Shown here piece after piece: positions 1-5,890 of a DNA stretch of 13,364 bases. This DNA comes from JBBECJ01 sp041751795 (GTDB lineage Bacteria > Chloroflexota > Chloroflexia > Thermomicrobiales > CFX8). The notes under the pieces were generated by a model, which was not told the origin of the DNA, ran no database searches, and was given only the letters and a program-made list of their open reading frames with translations. A program made the position numbers and the translations under genes. The DNA lies in the NCBI GenBank assembly GCA_041751795.1, contig JBGSWU010000256.1:1-13364 (forward strand), given 5' to 3'. Each line of letters opens with the position of its first letter. The first letter of the stretch is position 1.

Positions 1-117
1 GCGATACGCCGCGATGTCGAGGAAACGACTGTACCGCCTCCATCCGTCGAGGCCGGTACGTTGCCTGGAACGCTCGCTCCTAAACCGGAATCCGATGCGC
101 TGACCGCCGACGGGTGA
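1..117 (+). CDS. 3' end of an unidentified upstream CDS
   Basis: Frame 1 is open from the first base to a TGA at 115-117, giving 38 residues whose beginning lies outside the window. The tail is proline-rich (VPPPSVEAGTLPGTLAPKP), like a disordered C-terminus or linker. Codon choice resembles the neighbouring genes and the next gene follows about 100 bp later on the same strand. I do not recognise a family. It could be a chance open frame, because 38 codons is short in GC-rich DNA. Confidence 0.45.
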   Translation, partial: AIRRDVEETTVPPPSVEAGTLPGTLAPKPESDALTADG

Positions 118-152
118 CATACTGAGCGAATCACCAGCATCATCTCTACTAT

Positions 153-172
153 CAATGTATTCCAATGTATTC
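153..172 (+). repeat. 10-bp perfect tandem repeat upstream of the MmcQ-like gene
   Basis: CAATGTATTC occurs twice back to back, 49 bp before the ATG at 221. One 10-bp unit is about one helical turn, so the two ATGTAT cores face the same side of the DNA, as expected for a repressor or activator site. The same ATGTAT hexamer is clustered in the promoter of the GGDEF gene at 4304-4327. Binding-site function is inference. Confidence 0.45.
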
Positions 173-220
173 GCGTATCGTTAATCGTGCAATCCGTCAG
201 TGAACGCGACTGGAGAAGTG

Positions 221-580
221 ATGGAGTACGACGCGTTGCGAGCGTATGTTCTTTCGAAATGGGGTGCGGAGGGTGGATACCCGTTCGGGCCGGGTGCGTT
301 CGTCGTCAAGGTCAGCGGCAAGATGTTCGCGTTGCTGTCAGAGGACGAAGACCCCGCCACAATCTCGCTGAAAGTCGACCCCGATGAGGGCGAACTGCTG
401 CGCGATCAATTTCCTGCGATCAAGCCGGGATATCATCTCAACAAGCGTCACTGGATCACTGCGACCCTCGACGGCACGGTACCATCCGATCTCCTACCCG
501 ATCTCGTCGACGATTCGTATGACCTCGTGGTGAAGTCGTTGACGCGTGCTGCCCGTGCAGCGTTAGAACGTAGTGGGTGA
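221..580 (+). CDS. MmcQ/YjbR family protein
   Basis: A 119-aa protein matching the MmcQ/YjbR (DUF419) family over its whole length. Recognisable stretches are YPFG (20-23), VVKVSGKMFALL (28-39), ISLKVDP (48-54), PGYHLNKRHWIT (69-80) and the C-terminal SYDLVVKSL (99-107). These proteins are small, cytosolic and double-wing/CyaY-like in fold. They are often called DNA-binding, but their molecular role is not settled. I chose ATG 221 because GGAGAAG (212-218) lies just upstream; the in-frame GTG at 200 would add seven residues without a site of its own. The gene ends 10 bp before the amidase, so the two are probably co-transcribed. Confidence 0.88.
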   Translation: MEYDALRAYVLSKWGAEGGYPFGPGAFVVKVSGKMFALLSEDEDPATISLKVDPDEGELLRDQFPAIKPGYHLNKRHWITATLDGTVPSDLLPDLVDDSYDLVVKSLTRAARAALERSG

Positions 581-584
581 GGAG
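579..584 (+). promoter_or_regulatory. Ribosome binding site of the amidase gene
   Basis: GAGGAG overlaps the stop codon of the MmcQ-like gene (578-580) and sits 6 nt before ATG 591. This favours 591 over the in-frame GTG at 573 and suggests translational coupling of the two genes. Confidence 0.6.
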
Positions 585-590
585 TCATTG

Positions 591-1907
591 ATGGACAGAC
601 TGCTCGATGCACCAGCAATTGAACTTGCAGCGGCGATTCGCAAGCGCGATGTCTCGTCGGTTGAGGTTGTCACTGCATTTCTGGCGCGGATCGAAGCGCT
701 GAATTCGTCTATCAATGCAGTCGTCCAGGTCCCGGCTGAGGCTGCGCTGGCGCAGGCCCGGATCGCTGATGACACACTCGCAGGCGGAGAATCGGTTGGG
801 CCGCTGCACGGCCTACCGTTCACAGCGAAGGACATCTTCGATACCGCCGGAGTGATCACCGCAGCTGGCCTGACCGAACGTGAGGGATTCGTGCCGGAAA
901 CCGATGCAGTCACCATCGCCCGGTTGCGGCATGCTGGCGCAATCCTGCTGGGGAAGACGAATTGCCCACCGTATGGTGGTGGTGGCGTGACGGACAATCC
1001 TGTCTATGGCCGGACGAATAATCCCTACGATCTCGCTCGTAGCGCCGGTGGCAGCAGCGGCGGAGAGGCGGCTGCTCAGGCGGTAGGGCTGTCAGCGTTC
1101 GGTTTAGGGAGTGATTCAGGCGGCAGCATCCGGGTACCGGCCCACTATTGCGGTATCGCTGGGCTGAAGCCGACGACTGGTCGGGTACCGAACACCGGTG
1201 GGTTCGAACTGCCGGGTGGTTTCAGTGATCCGCGAACGCAGATCGGGCCGATGGCACGTAATGTCGCCGACCTCTGGCCGGTCTTCGCAGCGATCGCCGG
1301 ACCAGACTGGCGGGATTCCGGTGTCGTCCCGATGCCACTCGGCGACCCGCACGCAGTGTCGCTCGACGGGTTGCGGCTGGCATGGTTCGACAACGACGGC
1401 GTTGTCGAACCATGCTCGGACACCGTCGAAACGGTCCGGAACACGGCGAAGGCTCTGGCAGGTTCGGGTCTGAGCGTCCTCGAATCACGGCCACCAGGCA
1501 TTGAGGATGCCCGGCCTGTTACCCAGGGGTACTGGGGGATGGGCCGTATGCAGGGCAGTGAGGTCGAAGCCATGTTTTTGAACTGGGATCGTTTCCGAAC
1601 GTCGATGCTCACGTTCATGGAAGGCTACGACGCGATCCTAAGTCCAGTCGATCACCAGCCAGCCGTTCCCCGTGGGACCGATGATCCACTTCAATTCGCC
1701 TACACGCTGGCATGGAGTCTGACCGGTTGGCCATGCGTCGTCGTCCGGGCAGGGACCTCGCTGGAAGGTTTGCCGATCAACGTCCAGATCATTACTCGCC
1801 CCTGGCGCGAGGATATCGCTGTCGCGATCGGTCTGCGGGTGGAATCGCTGTTCGGTGGCTGGCAGCCAGCGACGGTTTCGCAGCACAACGCCGGGCTGAC
1901 TGGCTGA
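591..1907 (+). CDS. Amidase signature family hydrolase
   Basis: A 438-aa amidase of the amidase-signature family, which hydrolyses a C-N amide bond with a Ser-cisSer-Lys triad. The triad is intact: Lys80 in FTAKDIFDT, cis-Ser155 in SAGGSSGGE, and nucleophile Ser179 in GSDSGGSIRVP, followed by GLKPTTGRVP (191-200). The 75- and 24-residue spacings equal those of FAAH. Length is normal, with no signal peptide or membrane segment, so it should be cytosolic. Two glycine runs occur, at 128-132 and around the cis-Ser. The substrate cannot be told; candidates are small aliphatic or aromatic amides. Nothing marks it as GatA, since no gatB or gatC is adjacent. It lies between the MmcQ-like and membrane-protein genes with short gaps, in a likely three-gene operon. 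Confidence 0.93.
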   Translation: MDRLLDAPAIELAAAIRKRDVSSVEVVTAFLARIEALNSSINAVVQVPAEAALAQARIADDTLAGGESVGPLHGLPFTAKDIFDTAGVITAAGLTEREGFVPETDAVTIARLRHAGAILLGKTNCPPYGGGGVTDNPVYGRTNNPYDLARSAGGSSGGEAAAQAVGLSAFGLGSDSGGSIRVPAHYCGIAGLKPTTGRVPNTGGFELPGGFSDPRTQIGPMARNVADLWPVFAAIAGPDWRDSGVVPMPLGDPHAVSLDGLRLAWFDNDGVVEPCSDTVETVRNTAKALAGSGLSVLESRPPGIEDARPVTQGYWGMGRMQGSEVEAMFLNWDRFRTSMLTFMEGYDAILSPVDHQPAVPRGTDDPLQFAYTLAWSLTGWPCVVVRAGTSLEGLPINVQIITRPWREDIAVAIGLRVESLFGGWQPATVSQHNAGLTG

Positions 1908-1925
1908 GTCCGGGCCGGCTCCGTC

Positions 1926-2276
1926 GTGACAGACATTGCGGGACGAATCGCTGATGCCCTGAAGGCGGCGCTGTCAGTGCAGGGCGTGATGACCGTGCTC
2001 GTTGTTTGCGGTGTCGTCTGGCTTGCCAGCGGGTGGCGGCTACGTGGGCGACTTCTGGCGTACTGGTTGCTCGTCCCGATCCTTGTCGCAGTTGCCAGTT
2101 TCTGCGTTGCTGGGCAGGAACACCTGCTTCCCGACCGATCATTCGAGAGGCCACATCTGCTCCGTTTTGGCGATGGCGATGCGCTCACGCTGACCGATGT
2201 AATCGGCGTGTCATTGGGCGGCGTAGCGGTCCTCCTGGCGTTGATGTTAGTGTGGCAGCGCCAGAAGCGCTCCTGA
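1926..2276 (+). CDS. Small membrane protein with three predicted helices
   Basis: A 116-aa protein with GTG start, 18 bp after the amidase stop. Hydrophobic stretches suggest three transmembrane helices: about residues 20-37 (VMTVLVVCGVVWLASGW), 43-63 (LLAYWLLVPILVAVASF) and 90-109 (DVIGVSLGGVAVLLALMLVW). A hydrophilic loop of some 25 residues lies between helices 2 and 3, and the tail is basic (QRQKRS). I do not recognise a family. Its last 30 bp overlap the 3' end of the convergent glycosidase gene. There is only a weak ribosome site, so expression may depend on coupling to the amidase. The membrane topology is well supported; the function is unknown. Confidence 0.7.
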   Translation: MTDIAGRIADALKAALSVQGVMTVLVVCGVVWLASGWRLRGRLLAYWLLVPILVAVASFCVAGQEHLLPDRSFERPHLLRFGDGDALTLTDVIGVSLGGVAVLLALMLVWQRQKRS

Positions 2277-4097
2277 CGAACGCCGCTCAGCCTGTGACCC
2301 GCTGTATTGCCGGGCCGTCGGCAGCAGCGACCCCTCTGCGGGCCAGAGCCAGTCCGATTCCAGAAGGTCGTCGCGGATCAGCAGACCGAGCAGGACTTCG
2401 AACTCCGTGCCAACAAACTCAGGATGATACTCGAAACGCGCACGCTCGAAATACTGGACGGTGTGAATCCTGCCGGTGTCAGGGTTGAGTTCATCGAACT
2501 CTTCCGAGATCGGGTAGCCGAATGTGGCGACGCCACCATGTTGCTCCCAGAAGGTCAGGAACCCATTCGACAGCGTATGGCGAGTCTCGACATAACAGTT
2601 GCTGTTGGTGGTGGAAACGCATCGCGATAGCGGCATGAATGCTGGTTCGTCGAGCCGGTCGATCGTGATATCAGTGCCAGCCAGCGTTCCGAGCACTTCG
2701 CTCCAACCCCCAACATTGCGGGGATGGTACTCCAGCCGTGCGCGCTCGAAGTCCTGGACGAGCAGCCACGAGCCATCTTCCTGCTCACGTGGGTATGGTC
2801 GAGTCAGCGGCAGGCCGAGAATCCGCAACCCCCCGCGAGCGTTCCAGGCTCGCAGAAAACGCCCTGAAAGTGTCTGGCCCGTTTCGGAGAAGTAGCGGAC
2901 ATCCTGGTCCCACGGGGTGGCGGGTAACTCGCCCTTGGGATAGTCCTTGAATCTGTCGTAGTAGGGCTGCTTCGGATAGAAGATGGCCTCGGGGGTCAAT
3001 CGCGGGACGCCGTAGCCATCCGGTTTGATCGCCATCAGTCCAAACGCATCGAGCGCTTCCTCGTTCCAGTCGTGCAGCATGTGGAGGTGAGCAAACTCAA
3101 TCCACGGCTGGCGCTTGAGCCAGTCGAAGGCGGCAGGCAGATTCCGCGCCTGGTCCTCGACGTCGTTGTTCCAGCCATACTCAGTGATCCAGACTGGCTT
3201 GTCGCCATCGCCCCGCGCGACTATTAATTCACGCAGCCAGACGATCCGATCGTAGTTCAGTTCGAGATCTCGTCCGTACTCCTCGTAGGTGTAGTTCCAG
3301 ACGTATGGGTGTAACGACACTGCGTCCCACGGTTCGTTGCCGTCACCGTAGAACGCTTCACTCAGGTTATAGATGTACCCCATGTAATCCGCGCCAACCA
3401 GCGTTTGCGCGGCGACGACGATCTCCGGGTTCACATCGTGAGCGATGTCGTAGAACGTGCGCAGGTGGCGGATGTAGGTTTCCCCGGACTCACCGAGGTA
3501 GCGCCACATCTCTGGTTCGTTCCAGAATTCCCAGTGTTCGATCCAGGCGTAGCGGGAAACAGCCGCTTCAATCGCTCGTTCGAAGTTGTCGTAGCGATCT
3601 TCGCGCAACTGGCAAAGGTAGATCTCGGTCTTGAAGTTGTCGCATCCGTCCTGATCGACGGAGGCCCAGCCGGGAATCGTATTGAACGTCGCGACGACGA
3701 TGATGTTCCGGGCAGCCAGTTCGCTGAGAACGCGATCGTACATTGCCCAGTCGAACTGACCGGGTTGCGGTTCAAATCGTCGCCAGTCGATCGAGAGGCG
3801 GACGGTCGTTACTCCGAGGTCATCGAGGGCGGGCAACAACTGGTCGCCGTAGACTTCCGGGTCGAGCCACCAGGCGTGCGAGGCGATCCCGAACACCATC
3901 GGGTTTCCAGCCTGCGTGACGGTGTTCTGCGTCGTTCGCGTTGTCGTCATCGGGGTCGACATCGTGAGGGAGGAATCATCCGCGTACAACCCCGGCTCCT
4001 GGCGAGCCACCGCCGATGGGACAAGTGTCATTAATAGCGTCAGCAACCCGAACATTGCTAACAGACGGACCAACTGAGGCCGTTTGAACACCCGCAT
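2247..4097 (-). CDS. Secreted GH clan A-like glycoside hydrolase with duplicated C-terminal module
   Basis: A 616-aa predicted exported glycosidase. Residues 1-31 form a signal peptide (basic start, LLAMFGLLTLLMTLV core, cleavage near AVA/RQ). Residues 65-390 look like a TIM-barrel of clan GH-A (resembling GH39/GH5/GH42-type enzymes). The probable acid/base is Glu194 in EFWNEPEMW and the probable nucleophile is Glu306 in VWITEYGWN, after strands 4 and 7 as expected. FGIASHAWW (69-77) and VSLHPYVW (260-267) also fit barrel strands. Residues 403-470 and 503-571 are two copies of one module (ETxxTLSxxF...W...GG...G.P, then FERARxEYHP). The substrate is unknown, presumably a polysaccharide. Start: GAGGG at 4098-4102 touches the ATG, so the GTG two codons later (4091-4089) may be used. 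The gene is divergent from the GGDEF gene and overlaps the convergent membrane-protein gene. Confidence 0.85.
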   Translation of the reverse strand: MRVFKRPQLVRLLAMFGLLTLLMTLVPSAVARQEPGLYADDSSLTMSTPMTTTRTTQNTVTQAGNPMVFGIASHAWWLDPEVYGDQLLPALDDLGVTTVRLSIDWRRFEPQPGQFDWAMYDRVLSELAARNIIVVATFNTIPGWASVDQDGCDNFKTEIYLCQLREDRYDNFERAIEAAVSRYAWIEHWEFWNEPEMWRYLGESGETYIRHLRTFYDIAHDVNPEIVVAAQTLVGADYMGYIYNLSEAFYGDGNEPWDAVSLHPYVWNYTYEEYGRDLELNYDRIVWLRELIVARGDGDKPVWITEYGWNNDVEDQARNLPAAFDWLKRQPWIEFAHLHMLHDWNEEALDAFGLMAIKPDGYGVPRLTPEAIFYPKQPYYDRFKDYPKGELPATPWDQDVRYFSETGQTLSGRFLRAWNARGGLRILGLPLTRPYPREQEDGSWLLVQDFERARLEYHPRNVGGWSEVLGTLAGTDITIDRLDEPAFMPLSRCVSTTNSNCYVETRHTLSNGFLTFWEQHGGVATFGYPISEEFDELNPDTGRIHTVQYFERARFEYHPEFVGTEFEVLLGLLIRDDLLESDWLWPAEGSLLPTARQYSGSQAERRSSGALLALPH

Positions 4098-4102
4098 CCC
4101 TC
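4098..4102 (-). promoter_or_regulatory. Ribosome binding site of the glycosidase, suggesting a start two codons downstream
   Basis: GAGGG on the minus strand directly abuts the ATG at 4097-4095, which is too close for normal initiation. The GTG at 4091-4089 is 6 nt away, the usual distance. The signal peptide is unaffected either way. Confidence 0.45.
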
Positions 4103-4214
4103 ACAGCAGTGAGCCAATAGACTCGCCATTAGCTGCGCTGCACCCCTGCCGTTCATACTCTGTGCGAAAGTATTGCACGGATATGGATGCACTTGCAGCG
4201 TACGCACAGTCACC

Positions 4215-4262
4215 TTTTCGTACCAACTCAAGCGACGATATCGTTGATTGCCAGTACGAAAA
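4215..4262. repeat. Nested inverted repeat in the divergent intergenic region
   Basis: The outer arms TTTTCGTAC (4215-4223) and GTACGAAAA (4254-4262) are perfect 9-bp complements. The perfect palindrome ACGATATCGT (4235-4244) lies almost exactly at their centre, and the sequence between is partly complementary (CAA/TTG and TCAA/TTGA). The element sits between the glycosidase (minus) and the GGDEF gene (+), 20 bp upstream of the latter's candidate -35 box. It could be a regulator site shared by both promoters or a DNA hairpin. Function is inferred. Confidence 0.5.
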
Positions 4263-4281
4263 CGTTCGAGTCATCTTGGTC

Positions 4282-4308
4282 TTGACACCGTCGGCAATCT
4301 GATATACA
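4282..4308 (+). promoter_or_regulatory. Candidate sigma-70 promoter of the GGDEF-RHH gene
   Basis: A perfect TTGACA (4282-4287) is followed after 15 bp by TATACA (4303-4308), which matches TATAAT at four positions. The spacer is short, a feature seen in activator-dependent promoters. The -10 overlaps the ATACAT palindrome. Predicted transcription starts near 4314-4316, so any start codon upstream of 4314 is unlikely and a leaderless mRNA is possible. Confidence 0.5.
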
Positions 4309-4329
4309 TATGTATGTATCAATACATAC
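4304..4329. promoter_or_regulatory. Cluster of ATACAT/ATGTAT half-sites (candidate operator)
   Basis: Two overlapping inverted repeats: a perfect 12-bp palindrome ATACATATGTAT (4304-4315), and GTATGTAT-CA-ATACATAC (4312-4319, 4322-4329) with perfect 8-bp arms. Together they give four hexamer half-sites overlapping the -10 and presumed transcription start. Short repeated half-sites at this place are typical operators of ribbon-helix-helix repressors, and the gene just downstream ends in such a domain. Autoregulation is inferred. Confidence 0.5.
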
Positions 4330-5051
4330 TCAAGTTTCGGAACCCTGAAAGTGTGAGCGAGATGGCCAGTTACCCAGTAACGTTTCAGATACCAACGACA
4401 GATCCGCTGACCGGTTTGCTGTCGCAGGCGTATTTTCGTCATGTCCTCCGGGAGGAACTGATCGATCAATCGCAGGCTTCGGGTGACCCGCTCAGTGTCT
4501 TTCTGATGGATACAGACGGCTTCCTTGAGGTGAATCTCGCGTATGGACGTCAGGCAGGTGACGAGGTTCTGGTTGGTGTATCAAACATCCTGCGAGAGAC
4601 GCTTCCTGAGACTGCGGCAATCGTCCGCTACGGCGGCGATGAGTTTGGCGGCGTGTTGCCGGACACACGTCTGGATGATGCGTTCACGATCGTCGAGGAA
4701 GTACGGCGCCGCGTCGCATCGATGCGGATCGATGCCCACCCGGACATCACAATCACCTGCTCGATTGGTCTGGCCGTGTATCCGGCCAACGGCTCGACCG
4801 ATGTTGATCTCATACGGGAGGCGGATCAGGCGCTCTACCTGGCAAAAGCGACGGGACGCAACAAGGTATCGCTGCCGCTTTCCGACGACCGGATGATCAC
4901 CAAGACCAGTCACTACACGCGAACGCAGCTGGAACGGTTGGCACTGCTGGCGAAGACTCTGGGCCGTAACGAAGCAAGCCTGCTCCGTGAAGGGCTGGAC
5001 GATGTCTTGAAGAAGTACAACGACCAACTCGGAGCGGCACCGCGAGAGTGA
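4314..5051 (+). CDS. GGDEF diguanylate cyclase with C-terminal ribbon-helix-helix-like domain
   Basis: A 245-aa protein. Residues 29-188 form one GGDEF domain (two GTP to cyclic di-GMP): TDPLTGL (29-35), metal-binding Asp66 in MDTDGF, Asn74, GRQAGDEVL (78-86), signature RYGGDEF (105-111) and ADQALYLAKATGRNKV (170-185). The motif is intact, so activity is likely. The product-inhibition I-site RxxD is replaced by PETA (98-101). Residues 195-235 (strand ITKTSHY, then TQLERLALLAKTLGRNEAS and LLREGLDDVLKKY) read as a ribbon-helix-helix fold, a short DNA-binding dimer domain. No sensor domain or membrane segment is present. Start is uncertain: ATG 4314, GTG 4353 and ATG 4362 are in frame, none with a good ribosome site; the promoter position argues against TTG 4248. 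It is divergent from the glycosidase gene and ends at a terminator. Confidence 0.88.
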   Translation: MYQYILKFRNPESVSEMASYPVTFQIPTTDPLTGLLSQAYFRHVLREELIDQSQASGDPLSVFLMDTDGFLEVNLAYGRQAGDEVLVGVSNILRETLPETAAIVRYGGDEFGGVLPDTRLDDAFTIVEEVRRRVASMRIDAHPDITITCSIGLAVYPANGSTDVDLIREADQALYLAKATGRNKVSLPLSDDRMITKTSHYTRTQLERLALLAKTLGRNEASLLREGLDDVLKKYNDQLGAAPRE

Positions 5052-5062
5052 GAATGACGCGT

Positions 5063-5080
5063 CCGGCAGCCCACTGCCGG
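5063..5080 (+). terminator. Hairpin terminator after the GGDEF-RHH gene
   Basis: CCGGCAG-CCCA-CTGCCGG is a perfect 7-bp GC-rich stem with a 4-nt loop, starting 12 bp after the stop codon. The following TTCGTCC is only mildly T-rich, so termination may be partial or factor-aided. Confidence 0.6.
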
Positions 5081-5135
5081 TTCGTCCGCATCAGGTGATC
5101 CGCGTGAGTTCCTCGGGCGTGAATTCATCGGGAAG

Positions 5136-5303
5136 GGGAAGGAAGCGCTCCGTTGTCATCCTGAACCGCAGTGAAGGATCTCCCGACCTTGACAGGCACG
5201 GTAGTCGGTGAGTGAGCACCGCATTGCTGTGTGATGTCTACCTGGTGTGAACGCGGAGAGATCCTTCACTGCAGTTCAGGATGACACGGGGGGCCTCCTT
5301 CCC
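5136..5303. repeat. Fold-back inverted repeat, REP/MITE-like
   Basis: The 28-bp arms at 5155-5182 and 5258-5285 are reverse complements with a single mismatch (GTCATCCTGAACCGCAGTGA... against GTCATCCTGAACTGCAGTGA...), around a 75-bp loop. Similarity continues outward for about 18 more bp with substitutions and one indel (GGGAAGGA...CCGT on both sides), giving a ~168-bp element. It encodes nothing convincing. It closely resembles dispersed palindromic repeats with the GTCATCCTGA...GAAGGATCTC core in many Chloroflexota and other genomes (recollection, not searched). It lies between convergent genes, where it could also stop transcription from both sides. Confidence 0.8.
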
Positions 5304-5334
5304 GGGGGGCCATCAGGTCGTGCTGGACGTCTGA

Positions 5335-5742
5335 CTATTCCTGCTTCGGTCCCGTGTAGACGAACTCGAAGAGAATCCGATCGGGAGACTCGAACATGAT
5401 CTGGTAGTAGGTCGTGTCGTCGCTGGAGTATTCCGGTCGGTGGCGGGGTGTCTCGAACAGCATCTCAATGCCCTGTTTCGTCAGGTGTTCGGCTGCCGTG
5501 TCGACATCTGCCTGCGACTCAGCACCGATGGCGAAGTGGTTCATCCCAGGTCCGTCGTAGTCGTTGCTGACATCCTTTGCTTCTCCAATGAACCAGATAC
5601 TCTCGGAGTTTTTACCAGCGAGGCCGACAATCTCGTCGGTCTCGTACTCGACACCCCAGCCGAGGAATGTGAACAGGTCCTTGTAAAACCGAACATTCTC
5701 CGCCCGAACATTGAACTGGATGTGTGACAAGCCACTCTGCAC
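5335..5742 (-). CDS. VOC (glyoxalase/bleomycin-resistance fold) family protein
   Basis: A 135-aa protein with the length and pattern of a single VOC unit of two beta-alpha-beta-beta-beta modules. Residues 3-52 (GLSHIQFNVR... FYKDLFTFLGW ... SIWFIG) form the first module and 66-128 (GMNHFAIGAES... ILFEFVY) the second. Candidate metal ligands are His7, His69 and Glu126, the usual His/His/Glu positions. The family covers lyases, isomerases, dioxygenases and resistance proteins, so the reaction cannot be assigned. It is probably cytosolic. The start is GTG at 5742, supported by GAGGGG about 8 nt upstream. It is transcribed alone, from a candidate promoter at 5813-5842, towards the fold-back repeat. 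Confidence 0.85.
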   Translation of the reverse strand: MQSGLSHIQFNVRAENVRFYKDLFTFLGWGVEYETDEIVGLAGKNSESIWFIGEAKDVSNDYDGPGMNHFAIGAESQADVDTAAEHLTKQGIEMLFETPRHRPEYSSDDTTYYQIMFESPDRILFEFVYTGPKQE

Positions 5743-5805
5743 GTTGGTTTCCCCTCGTCCTTGCCTATGCCTTCCGTCCTTGCGCCGTGATCAACGCTGC
5801 GGCGA

Positions 5806-5842
5806 TGTTCTTAGAATAGAACAAATGGTCTACTCGTGTCCA
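5806..5842 (-). promoter_or_regulatory. Candidate promoter and operator of the VOC gene
   Basis: On the minus strand TGGACA (5842-5837) and TATTCT (5818-5813) are separated by 18 bp and match the sigma-70 consensus at five and four positions. The -10 lies inside a perfect inverted repeat TGTTCT-TAGAAT-AGAACA (5806-5823), the arrangement of a repressor operator. Start of transcription would be near 5806, giving a leader of about 60 nt before GTG 5742. Confidence 0.55.
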
Positions 5843-5890
5843 GACCTGAATTCCAACTCAGGCCGCCATGAATGGGATGGAATCAGTGAA

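Noticed and set aside
3761..3785. GGTTCAAATCG, resembling a tRNA T-loop
   Set aside because: It lies inside the glycosidase coding sequence and no cloverleaf can be built around it.
4248..4313. Longer N-terminus for the cyclase from TTG 4248
   Set aside because: It would overlap the TTGACA box and the candidate -10, has no ribosome site, and the added residues match nothing in GGDEF proteins.
5091..5159. A 22-codon minus-strand frame (MTTERFLPLPDEFTPEELT...) that reads like the end of a protein
   Set aside because: Codon use looks gene-like, but its start lies within the arm of the fold-back repeat and there is no upstream continuation. At most it is a relic; not enough to call a pseudogene.
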